Assembly: GCA_024114885.1 (NCBI GenBank)
Contig: CP099427.1
Location: 1,798,001 to 1,862,000 of the forward strand
From: Septoria linicola
Lineage: Eukaryota > Ascomycota > Dothideomycetes > Mycosphaerellales > Mycosphaerellaceae
Direction: 5' to 3'
DNA length: 64,000 bases
The position numbers were made by a program, and so were the translations under genes. Under the pieces are notes generated by a model, which was not told where the DNA came from, searched no databases, and saw only the letters and a list, made by a program, of their open reading frames with translations. Each line of letters starts with the position of its first letter. The stretch's first letter is position 1. Shown here piece by piece: positions 1-10,137 of this stretch.

Positions 1-581
1 GCCTCTATGATGGTGCTCCCTGGACGCACCCGCAGGCGTTGCAGGATGTAGCTGTAGTCGGGAGTGTAGACCACTTGTGTCCTGTGATCGAGGGAAGACG
101 TCCACGATTCGGGAGTGGGTGGCAGAACGTGGATGAAGCCTGAGCCGGTCTCGAGAGGTTTTGCAGACACCTCGCCATGCTCCTCCTGCTTGCGCTTCTT
201 CGTCGGCGATGCTAATGCTTCCGAGTCTTGGCCATCTGACTTTCGCTTCTTGCTGTCCTTCTCGGAGGTAGTGCTCGGGTGAGTGCCATTGGCTGCTGGT
301 GTGGCTTCCTCCTGCTTCTTATTCTTGCCTTTTCGACCTCGACTACCCGTATCGACCTTGCTGGCCCTGACCTGACTGCCCCATTCTAGCCCGATCAGCG
401 TCTTGTGCGGGAAACTGCCAAACCGTGTGTTCGTGACTGCTCCTTCCGCATATCCCTCGTCGGAAGTCTCGGCGAGCTTGACAGGAATCAAGCTGTCTCG
501 CTTGAGATGTAGAATGGCGAGCGAGTCGACATCAGCGTGAGACGTCGCATAGAAGAATGGTGATGGACGTGCCATTTTCAT
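1..581 (-). CDS. trm61: tRNA (adenine-58-N1) methyltransferase catalytic subunit, N-terminal part
   Basis: This is the catalytic subunit of the Trm6-Trm61 complex, which makes m1A58 in tRNAs, including initiator tRNA. The minus strand is open from an ATG at 579-581 (a second in-frame ATG lies at 573-575) to the left edge, so only about 193 residues are present. The family hallmarks are visible: the N-terminal strand with LAILHLKRD, the TRFGSFPHKTLIGLEWGSQV segment, and RTQVVYTPDYSYILQRL followed by RPGSTIIEA, which leads into the SAM-binding motif cut off by the window. A Lys/Glu-rich basic insert (about residues 75-125) separates the two blocks. No intron is needed. The gene is divergent from gdb1. 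The family call is confident; which ATG is used is not settled. Confidence 0.9.
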   Translation of the reverse strand, partial: MKMARPSPFFYATSHADVDSLAILHLKRDSLIPVKLAETSDEGYAEGAVTNTRFGSFPHKTLIGLEWGSQVRASKVDTGSRGRKGKNKKQEEATPAANGTHPSTTSEKDSKKRKSDGQDSEALASPTKKRKQEEHGEVSAKPLETGSGFIHVLPPTPESWTSSLDHRTQVVYTPDYSYILQRLRVRPGSTIIE

Positions 582-1375
582 GGTATGTGTCGGGAATTGA
601 TTGCATCGCGGAATTCTTTCGTCCCATCGGACCTGGCTCCTGCATCGTTATCGATAAGTGTGACGCGATGTGGAGAAGCTGCGACCGCGCTTGGACTGCA
701 TGGCCGCGACTAGGATCCGTTGAGACTGTGTCGGCAGACGCGCGAGACAATGTCACATAGCTTCCAACAATCATCGCATGGCGGCGTCGACAACAGAGCC
801 GAGCACACCGCCTCGTGTTGCACGGTGGACCGGTCACTGTGAGCTCACGCACGACGAAAGTGTGTGCAGATGCTCCAGAGAGGGAATGATCGCCGATGGA
901 GCTCCGCGCGGGACGAGAAGCCTGCAGGTACTGGTGGAGGCTCAACCTTTTGTGCATCGCGCAAAAGTGAGGTACTTGCTCGAGATGGAAAGTCTTCTGC
1001 AATGGCTCTTTCTGCCCGCATGCGACTTTCCTTCTTGCATTGACATTACTGCCGCGCTTCGCTGCAGGAAAGGTCGGTCAAAACAGATTGGCAGATCTGT
1101 CTGTCTCTTCCCAATCATCCATCTCTTGTTCTGACATCCGCCTCCACCCACCATCACCCACCACAAGCAGCCTCGTGAAGCGACATACAGCAGTATTCTT
1201 CCCATTCTTCGCCGTTGGTTGTCTTTCACGAGTCCGACGGCTACACAAACAGCAGCATACTCCAACGCCACCTAGACCGACATAGACCACACCAAACCTG
1301 TCAACTGAAGACCAGCTTCTCATCCTGCATTGACAAGAACAGCAGACGTGGACCGGGAAGAGTCCTCTGCCCAGT
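582..1375. promoter_or_regulatory. Shared intergenic region between trm61 and gdb1
   Basis: This 0.8-kb region separates two divergent genes and must hold both promoters. The half next to gdb1 (about 1130-1330) is pyrimidine- and CA-rich (CCACCCACCATCACCCACCA), a usual feature of fungal core promoters and 5' leaders. No further coding sequence is supported here. Confidence 0.5.
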
Positions 1376-4300
1376 ATGTCTCCGCAGCAGATCAGCAACA
1401 ACACGGTCTATCTGCTTCCGCTCAAGGACGATGGCTCCCCCGATCTGCCAGGCTCGCAGCCCTACATTTACCTAGCACCTCCCACAAAGCCTGCCTACAG
1501 CGTGCGATTTCAGATTGAAGGAACGAGCTCGATATGTCGAGAAGGAAGCCTTTGGGTCAATATTCCACCCAAGGGTCAAGCGTTTGACCGTTCCAAGTTC
1601 CACGAGTACAAGTGAGTGCTTCTGAGCAGGTTGCAATTCACCACGACTGACGTGCTCGGCAGACTCAATCCAAGCTTCACCAAGTCGATCCAGATTGATG
1701 TGCCAATCTACATCGCAGGAGCGTTCGAGTTTTACTGCTCGTATACGCCTCTCCCTCCTTTCACCACCGGCAAGGTCGAGACACCGAAGCCTACGCGAAC
1801 AGAAACACACTACATCGATGTCTCGCCAGCACTCCACGTCGACAATTCTCCCCTTCCACTCGACGCCATCTCGATCATTTCGGTCTTGTCCAAATTTATG
1901 GGCAAGTACCCAGATGACTTTTACCGCCATTTGCGTGGTATCAGTGAAAGAGGCTACAACATGGTGCACTTCACGCCTCTCATGGAGCGTGGTGAGAGCA
2001 ACTCGCCCTACTCGATCTACGATCAGCACACCTTTGACAAGGCAGTCTTTCCACATGGCGAGAAGGACGTGGCCGAGCTGGTGCAGAAGATGGAGCACGA
2101 ATACGGCCTGCTTAGTCTGACGGACGTTGTGTGGAACCACACTGCCAACAACAGCAAATGGCTGGAAGAGCACCCGGAAGCGGGCTACAATATCAAGACG
2201 GCACCGCACCTCCGGGCTGCCTACGAGCTGGACAGCGCTCTGCTGGACTACTCCTCAAAGCTGGCCTCTCTTGGACTGCCTACCCATCTGAGCAACGAGG
2301 GCGACCTTGTGCGTATCATGGAAGGCATCAAGACACACGTCTTTGGTCCTCTCAAACTGTGGGAGTTCTACGTCTGTGACGCAGAGAAGAACGCTCAGGC
2401 CATCACGTCTGCCTGGATGGAAGGCCAAGTCGATACCTCTTTGAACGTGCCCGAGGACATCCGATCGTGGTCGCCGTCCGACAAGATTGAGTGGATCCGC
2501 AAGAACGCCTGCCCAGGTATTGATCGCTTGGGAGAACGATTCCGCCGCAATGTCGCGCCTGGTAAGGGTGCCGCAGTGCTGCAGGCACTTTTGGGCAAGT
2601 TCGATCAGCACCAAAACAGCTCATCTGATGAGCGCACAGCATACGGCACGGTGTTGCACTTCCTCAACGGACTCAATGTGGACTGGTATAAAGAGCATGA
2701 TGATGACAAGACAGCCCAGCTGGAGCAGATCTTCAACCGCACCAAGTATATGCGCCTTGATGCTAACGGTCCGAAGGTCGGCGACATCACCATTCAGAAC
2801 CCTCTCATCGAGTCCTACTTCACGCGCTTGCCATGGAACGAGACAACGAAGCAACAAGACCCTGACTCGCTTGCATTGGCCAACAACGGCTGGGTGTGGG
2901 CTGCAGATGTCATGCGCGACAACGCAGGTCCCAAGTCGAAGGTCTACCTACGCCGTGAGCTCATCGTCTGGGGCGACTGTGTGAAGCTTCGCTGGGGCTC
3001 TGGACCAAGTGACAGCCCATTTCTCTGGAAGTACATGACCGAGTACACCCAGCTCATGGCGAAGCACTTCCATGGCTTTCGTATCGACAACTGCCACTCG
3101 ACTCCTCTTCACGTGGCATCAGCCATGCTTGACGCAGCCCGCCAGGGTCGGCCTGATCTCGTTGTTGCTGCCGAGCTATTCAGTGGCGACGAGCGCATGG
3201 ACTTTCTCTACTGCAAGAAACTCGGCATCAGCTTTCTCATCCGAGAAGCAATGCAAGTCTGGTCTACCGCTGAGATGTCCCGACTGGTGCACATCAACTG
3301 CGGCCGGCCTATTGGGTCATTCGAAGTTGACGACATCTCTAGTGCAGATCGGCCATCGTCGAACAGCAGCAATGGTAGCGCGCCGCAGGGTAAGACGGTC
3401 ATTCACAAGATCATACCATCCAAGATTCATGCTTTGCTCATGGACTGCACGCACGACAATGAGACACCTGTGCAACGTCGAGATGGCCGCGACACTCTGC
3501 CCAACTCGGCTCTTGTCGCCATGTGCGCATCTGCTTCCGGATCCGTGTTCGGAATGGACGAACTGTATCCAGCACTGATCGAACTAGTGCACGAGAAGCG
3601 ACAATACACCTCTCCATACAGCGGACTGAAGGATGGTCAGAGCATGAAGATTGGACCTAGTGAAGGCACCGGTGGTATCAAGCGACTCATGAATCAACTC
3701 CACGTCATCATGGGCAAGGACGGCTACGATGAGACTTTCGTGCACCACGATGGCGAGTACATTACCGTTCATCGCATTCATCCTAAGTCTCGAAAGGGCT
3801 ACTACTTGATTGCCCACACTGCTTTCCCGGGCTATGGCAATGGCAATGCGGGCTTCGGCCCACAGACTCTTACTGGGACCAAGGCCAAGCTGCTTGGGGC
3901 ATGGAAGCTGGAAGTTGACCAGAGCGAGGAAGCGAAGAAAGCAGCACTCAACGACAAAGTGTTGCGTGGCGTTCCCAGCAAGACCAAGGACATCCGCGGT
4001 GTGTCTGTTGAGTCCCGCGGTGATGATACTGTCATCACTGTTCCATCCGACTTCCCACCTGGATCGATCGCGATCTGTGAGACGTGGATCCCTGGCGCTG
4101 AGCACAGCGAAGGTCTCGACAAGTATCTGACCTCTGGCGCGCGACAAGCCTTTGCGAACGCGAGCCTCAACGACATCAACGCAATCATGTATCGCGCTGA
4201 CTCCGAGGAGCGTACTATGTCCAAGGGTGCTGATGGCGCATACACGATTCCTGGACACGGTACTTTGGTGTACTGCGGCTTGCAAGGATGGTACTCCGTT

Positions 4301-6139
4301 CTTAGGGATGTTATTGCCAACAACGACCTCGGACACCCAATCTGCAATCACCTGCGCGATGGTCAATGGGCTCTCGACTACATTGTGGGTCGTTTGGAGA
4401 AGCTGGCGCAACGCAAGGATGGAATCTACAGAGGCGTCACTCCCGTTGCTGAGTGGCTCAAGTCGCGATTCGACGCTGTCCGAAACGTTCCAAGCTTTCT
4501 GCTGCCACGCTGCTTTGCGTTGGTGGTACGGACTGCCAAGAAGGCCGCCAACGAGCGCGCTATCGAGCAGATGCACCCCAATGTCCAGAATGGCCAGCGC
4601 TTCCTGAAGTCGCTCGCCATGGTGTCATGTCAAGTCCAGGGTTATATGGACAATGCGAAGTTGTGGCCAGACAAGCTCGACCCGTCACTGGCCGCTGGTC
4701 TGCCACATTTCGCGCAAGACTGGGCCCGTGTATGGGGACGCGACACCATGATCGCAATGCGTGGCCTGCTCACCTGTACTAGCCGCTACGATGAGGCCAA
4801 GGAGCACCTCCACTCCTTTGGCAGCTTGGTCAAGCATGGCATGATCCCCAACCTGCACAACTCTGGTACCAGCCCACGATACAACAGCCGCGACTCAGTC
4901 TGGTTCTACCTTCAGAACATCCAAGACTTCATGGCAATGGCACCAGAAGGTGGCAAGCTCTTGCAAGAGAGTGTGCGCCGCCGTTTCTTGCCTTACGATG
5001 ATACCTGGTTCGCCTGGGATGACTCTCGTGCATACTCGAAGCACAGCACATTCGAGGAGATCATTCAAGAGATCCTGCAGCGCCATGCTAGCGGCATGCA
5101 CTTTCGCGAGTACAATGCCGGCTCAGCCCTTGACAGCCAGATGAAGTCTGAAGGCTTCAACATTGACATCGAGACCGACTGGTCGAATGGTATCATTTAC
5201 GGTGGCAACGAATGGAACTGCGGAACCTGGATGGACAAGATGGGCGAGTCTACCAAGGCTGGCAACAAAGGACATCCTGGAAGTTCCCGTGATGGTGCAC
5301 CAGTAGAGATAACCGGTCTGCTGTACAGCGCTCTGCACTGGGTTGACGGCCTTCACAAAGCCGGCAAGTTCAAGTTTGATGGTGTCAAGAAGGCCGATGG
5401 CAGCCTCATCAGCTACGGTGAGTGGGCGGCTCTCATTCAGAAGAACTTTGAGCACGCCTACTACATTCCGTTCAACCAGTCTGAGTGGGACAACTACGAC
5501 ATCAACCCGAAGATCGTCAATCGCAAGGGCATCTATAAGGACGTTCATCGTGGTACCAAGGAGTACCGACAGTACCAGCTACGGCCAAACTTTCCGATTG
5601 CCATGGTCGTTGCACCCGAGCTTTTCGACCCTGCTCATGCTCTTGGTGCTTTGGAGATTGCTGACAAGAACCTCCGTGGGCCTACCGGAATGGCTACCCT
5701 TGACCCCAGCGATATGGAGTACCATCCTGATTACATCAATTCTGATGACAGCGACAACTATCAGACGGCAAAGGGACGCAATTACCATCAAGGGCCTGAG
5801 TGGTTGTGGCCTACTGGGTTCTTCCTTCGCGCTCTGTTATACTTTGACCTGAAGCGTCGAAATACGAAGGAGGAGCGGGTGGAAGCCTTCCAGCAGGTGA
5901 CCCAGCGCCTCAAGGGAATGAAGGAAATGATTCAAAACACTCCATGGAGAGGACTCACCGAGCTTACAAACCGTAATGGCTCATTCTGTGGAGACTCGGT
6001 AAGTTGAGACGAGTGATGTGAAGTAATCATGGTCAGAGAGACTAACTTGTGATGACAGTGCCCGACTCAAGCTTGGTCAGCTAGTTGCATAATCGACCTC
6101 TACGACGACGCGAGCAAGTTTGGCACGGAGTCTGAGTAG
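1376..6139 (+). CDS. gdb1: Glycogen debranching enzyme (4-alpha-glucanotransferase / amylo-1,6-glucosidase)
   Basis: This bifunctional cytosolic enzyme removes branch points during glycogen breakdown. There are three exons: 1376-1611, 1663-5998 and 6059-6139. Both introns are GT-AG (gtgagt...cggcag and gtaagt...gacag). The joined frame gives about 1550 residues, the usual family length. The N-terminal GH13-like transferase carries GFRIDNCHSTPL (Asp near residue 553), AAELFSGDE (Glu near 582) and MDCTHDNETP (Asp near 672). The C-terminal GH133 glucosidase part has WARVWGRDTMIAMRGLL, GGNEWNCGTWMDKMGES and GPEWLWPTGFFLRALL. The short last exon restores the conserved tail CPTQAWSASCIIDLYDD. It ends about 0.5 kb from the convergent mgs1 gene. 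All catalytic signatures are intact. Confidence 0.96.
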
Positions 6140-6634
6140 CTTGCTCCTCCAGCTGCAGGTTACTTGTCCGAGAAAATCTCCCGCATTGCAACGACCCTAA
6201 CGGATACGGTGCGATTCGCATCTTGAGTGGCATGACGCGGCGTGACGATGACGGCTGGCAGTTGAAGTGACAGCAAAAGTTTGTGGTTTTTGCGATAGAG
6301 ATGCATGGCGATGGTCGCGACCTATGATAGATCCTGCAAATACCCTTGAATGATAGCGAGCGTTTGTTACCTACCATCTGCTTCTTTGTGGTGATCTCCC
6401 ACTCGCCGCCCTTGCAGTCGATAGGGAATTGACGCCCTGTTACCTCTGCAGGTCTCAGATCGCTGCCGATGCCCTCGACTGCTGTCCGGCTGGTCTGCGG
6501 TCGCTGCTTGGGCATCTTGTGGCGAAGGTCAATACACAGGTTGCGTTGTTGATCGAGCACTTCTCCTTGGAGGTTAAGTGGCGCTCTGCAACATTCATCT
6601 GGACATCAATTCATTTTTTGATTCATACTTACTG
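6140..6634. other. Intergenic region between convergent gdb1 and mgs1
   Basis: This region holds the 3' untranslated ends of two convergent genes. No supported coding sequence, RNA gene or repeat was seen. Confidence 0.5.
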
Positions 6635-8407
6635 TCAATCGCCATCAGGCCCAAGCAAGACCTCCTCACCCTGGTCATGCTCTTCAGCAGCACACCTCAA
6701 CTGCTCTTCCAACTCTGCAACTTCAGGATCAACCTCTTCCCCCAAATCCCTCGAACCCAAAAACACTCGTCCTTGCAACTTCTCCGGCAAATAATCCTGC
6801 ACGACTCTGCCCTCGACATAATCGGGATTATACTTGTAATCTTTGCCATAATCCAATTCCTTCATCAATTTTGTTGGAGCGTTGCGGAGATGGACGGGGA
6901 TCGGTAGGCCTGCGATGCCGGGTTCTTTGAGGGCGGAGTAAGCTGCATTTAAGCCGCGATATGCGCGGACGGATTTGGGAGAGAGGGCGAGAGCGACAGC
7001 GCAGTGAGCGAGGTTGATGCGGCATTCGGGCATGCCGATTTTCTCGCACGCGGTGTAAGTTGCTGTGGCGAGGGGCAGGAGGGAGTGGGTCGGGTCTGCA
7101 AGGCCGATGTCTTCGGAGGCGATGACGACCATGCGGCGGGCGATGTAGAGGGGGTCTTCGCCGGATTGGAGCATCCGGGCGAGGTAGTAGAGGGTTGCGT
7201 TGGGGCAGCTGCCGCGGATGGATTTGTGGAGGGCGGAAATGGTGTCGTAGTGTTGATCTCCTGCGCGGTCGTAGACGAGGGTTTGGGTGAGGGAGGCTTT
7301 GATGGAGGTGGTTGTTGTGCTGGGGGAGTGGCAGAGGTCGAGGGCGAGTTCGAGGAGGTTGAGACCTGTGCGGGCGTCGCCGTCGGCGAAGGCGGCGAGG
7401 TAGTGGAGGAGGGAGTAGTCGTCTTCGGTCAGGAGGCGGAAGCTGTTGGTGGCCGTGGCTTCGGGAGTTCCTTCTGTGGATGGGCTTGGAGAGGGAGTTG
7501 GTAGGCCGGGGACTTCTCGGAATAGAGCGCGCTTGAGAATGTCGAAGATGTGCTCATCTGTCAGTTTGGACAGAACAAAAGTGCGACATCTGCTGAGCAG
7601 GGCATTGACGACTTTGAAGCTGGGGTTTTCTGTCGTGGCTCCAATGAGCGTGACTTGGCCGTTTTCCACGGGACCCAGGAAGACGTCTTGCTGGCTCTTG
7701 GTGAAACGATGGATCTCATCACAGAAGATGATCGTCTTTCTCCCCGTCAGTCCCATCTCGTTCTTCGCTTCTGCAAACAGTTTCTTGCATTCTGCGACTC
7801 CGCTAGACGTGCTATTGATCTCCACGAATCTCGTGCCGGCCGTCTGCGCGATCAATCTGGCGATCGTGGTCTTGCCTGTGCCTGGTCCACCCCACAGAAC
7901 CATCGAAGGCACGCGGTCTGACACAATCAGATTCCGCAACACTCCATTCGGCCCCACGAGATCTTGGCCTGCTACGTCGTCCAGACTCTGTGGGCGCATT
8001 CGTTCCGCCAATGGCTTGTGTGCGTCTTTTGCTTTCTTTGCAGGAGGCGGTGCTTCTTCCTGCTTGATACCCTGCCCACCGACTGCCTCATCATCGTCCT
8101 CTCGTGGTCTCTTGACCGGCGCGGTGCTGGAGGGCGCGATCGATGGGCGGGAAACGGGTGTCGTGTTGGCGGGCGACGATGATGCTACCTCATCTGCTCG
8201 GAAGCTCGCGCTCTTCTTTGCTGCGGGTGTGAAGAAGGCAGCAGCAGCGGCTTTGGGCTTTGACTTGATGCCATTCGCTTGAGTGGCAGCGGGTGCTTGT
8301 GTCGCAGGCGGAGATTCGCCTTCGATGTAGCTTTTGCATTCCGAGTCGATGTGTCTGTTGATGTCGGCTTCCTTAACATGTTTCGCGCAGATTGGACACG
8401 ACACCAT
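6635..8407 (-). CDS. mgs1: Mgs1/WRNIP1-type AAA+ ATPase
   Basis: Single-exon gene of 590 residues. The N-terminus is a UBZ4-type ubiquitin-binding zinc finger (CPIC near residue 4, then H-x3-DSEC). After a low-complexity linker comes the RarA/Mgs1/WRNIP1 AAA+ core: LDDVAGQDLVGPNGVLR, Walker A GGPGTGKTT (near residue 172), Walker B IIFCDEIHRF (near 227), sensor GATTENPSF and the arginine-finger segment LLSRCRTF. The C-terminal half has the MgsA tetramerisation region with ARRMVVIASEDIGLADP. The family binds ubiquitinated PCNA and acts at stalled replication forks in the nucleus. The first ATG, directly before the zinc finger, is the natural start. The gene is intact. Confidence 0.95.
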   Translation of the reverse strand: MVSCPICAKHVKEADINRHIDSECKSYIEGESPPATQAPAATQANGIKSKPKAAAAAFFTPAAKKSASFRADEVASSSPANTTPVSRPSIAPSSTAPVKRPREDDDEAVGGQGIKQEEAPPPAKKAKDAHKPLAERMRPQSLDDVAGQDLVGPNGVLRNLIVSDRVPSMVLWGGPGTGKTTIARLIAQTAGTRFVEINSTSSGVAECKKLFAEAKNEMGLTGRKTIIFCDEIHRFTKSQQDVFLGPVENGQVTLIGATTENPSFKVVNALLSRCRTFVLSKLTDEHIFDILKRALFREVPGLPTPSPSPSTEGTPEATATNSFRLLTEDDYSLLHYLAAFADGDARTGLNLLELALDLCHSPSTTTTSIKASLTQTLVYDRAGDQHYDTISALHKSIRGSCPNATLYYLARMLQSGEDPLYIARRMVVIASEDIGLADPTHSLLPLATATYTACEKIGMPECRINLAHCAVALALSPKSVRAYRGLNAAYSALKEPGIAGLPIPVHLRNAPTKLMKELDYGKDYKYNPDYVEGRVVQDYLPEKLQGRVFLGSRDLGEEVDPEVAELEEQLRCAAEEHDQGEEVLLGPDGD

Positions 8408-8676
8408 TTGTCCAGTCTGGCGGGCAGTACTGATTCTGACCGAGCCTGCTCAATGTGATATCTTGTCTCACACGAACAGACGCGTCGATGGCTTGGAGGA
8501 CGCGATGTCATCTGCGCTAACTAACTAACTAGTGGGGCCTACATCCGGACGCCATGCTGTTCTCGGACTTTAAAGCCGTGGCCAAATTCGTACTCGTAGC
8601 ATAGGTCAGTCAACGCAATCACGATTGTTGCATAACTCTAGTCTGACTATGTACAGATGGCGATCCGGCATGCAAA

Positions 8677-9409
8677 TCACGCATCCTCGCCTTTTGGAAC
8701 CTTCTCATAAGCAGCCTTGATTTCGGGCAAGCTCGAGACTTGCTCCAACCACTTCTTGATGTTGGAGTAAGAATCCATACTCAACCCAGCAAACTCATGC
8801 TGATACACCCATGGGTAGAAGTGCAAATCCACTGCAGAAGGTGTCGAGCCCGGCAGGATGAATGGTCCACCGTGCTTCTTCAACTGACCATCGAGCACGC
8901 CAAAGCAGCGGTACGCTTGCTCTTCGTACCTCTTGAGCGCATCGTCGTTCTTCTGCGAGTGGTAGTGGCGGAACCAGTTCACTTGTCCTGTTCATCGTCA
9001 TCAGCACACTACCAAAGAGTCAATGTAAGCTCAGCAGTGCGAACTCACCCATCATCGGCCCCAACGTCGACAACAAAAAGTACTCCCACTTCTCAAAGTC
9101 CACAATATCCTGCTCAGACGAGCCGCGCGGACCGAGCTTATTCTGCTTATCATAAACTCGTCGAACATAGTTGAGTACAGCACCAGACTCCCAACTCGTC
9201 ACGCCAGTGTTTGGGTCTTCGAGCGCTGGGACACGGCCATTCTCGTTGATCTTGAGAAATGCTGGGCCTTTGACGCCGTTTTGTGCGTCGCCGAACTGCC
9301 AGAGCTTGACCTCATAGGGAAGACCGAGGAATTCTAGTGCTGCGGCGACTTTGTATGGGTTGGGGCCTGTACCGTGGGCGTGGAGGATGAGGGGTTTGAT
9401 GGAAGACAT
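8677..9409 (-). CDS. Glutathione S-transferase (Ure2/Gst fungal type)
   Basis: Two exons, 9049-9409 and 8677-8987, are separated by a 61-nt intron (gtgagt...gaacag). Together they give 223 residues. The N-terminal thioredoxin-like domain shows GPNPYKVAAALEFLGLPYE, NENGRVPALEDP and the glutathione-binding WESGAVLNYV block. The junction reads GPMMGQVNWFRHYHS, a typical start of the helical domain in Ure2-like GSTs. The C-terminal domain has FILPGSTPSAVDLHFYPWV. Likely role: glutathione conjugation or glutathione-dependent reduction in the cytosol; the substrate cannot be told from sequence. The gene lies in tandem with mgs1 on the same strand and is intact. Confidence 0.92.
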
Positions 9410-10137
9410 GCTGGTGGTGTTGTGTTGGTGGGAGGGTGTGATCGATGGATTGATGTGTTGTGGAAGTCAATGGCGGAGGTGCTGTGGTAATTGTAGGAGA
9501 GCTTCAGCTACCTATTGCGTCAGAGGGGCAGTCGGTAAAGCGTCTCTGATCTGTGAGAGCTGTCGAGGCACTACTGCAGGTACAGCGGGCATGATTAGTA
9601 AGGAATTAGCTCGAGCAGTTCGCACAAATGGGTTGTGGTCCTTTGCAGCAACTTATGTGCTCCGTGATGTCAAGAACTGCCAAATTCCTGGTATGGCATG
9701 CCATGGCATAGCTTGTCGAAGCAGAGCTCCTGCGACAATGACAATGCTGTCAGCGTCATGATATGCCAGACGATCTTGCGCAGAGAAGCAGGATGAAAGA
9801 AGTCTTGAGGACGAACAGACAAGCCAGGCCGCTCAAGAAATAACCAACGCTTTTGCGCTCACATGGTCAATCTTGGCATAGCGACATGCCTCAAAACTCG
9901 ACAGCGTCGTGTGCCTGGAACCAGCCCAAATCGTCTGATATCAATGCTGCGTCACCCTACGCACGTGTCGAAGAGACAACCAGCTCTTGGACATGCGCTG
10001 TGCTCAAACTTTATCCGGCTCTTGAGCCATAGCACGACTCCGCAGCCCGGGGCATTGATGGGCGAGCTCTGCGATGGAGGTAGATCAGGCGCTCGAGGCC
10101 GATCGCCGTGTTGCCTCATGATTGAATCTGGTGAACA
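9410..10137. promoter_or_regulatory. Intergenic region between divergent GST and GH2 genes
   Basis: This region holds the promoters of the GST gene (minus) and of the GH2 gene (plus). A small self-complementary stretch, tggcatgccatggca, lies near 9695. No coding sequence is supported. Confidence 0.4.

Noticed and set aside
3584..4576. 330-codon minus-strand frame inside gdb1
   Set aside because: Shadow of the highly biased codon use of the debranching enzyme gene; no homology of its own.
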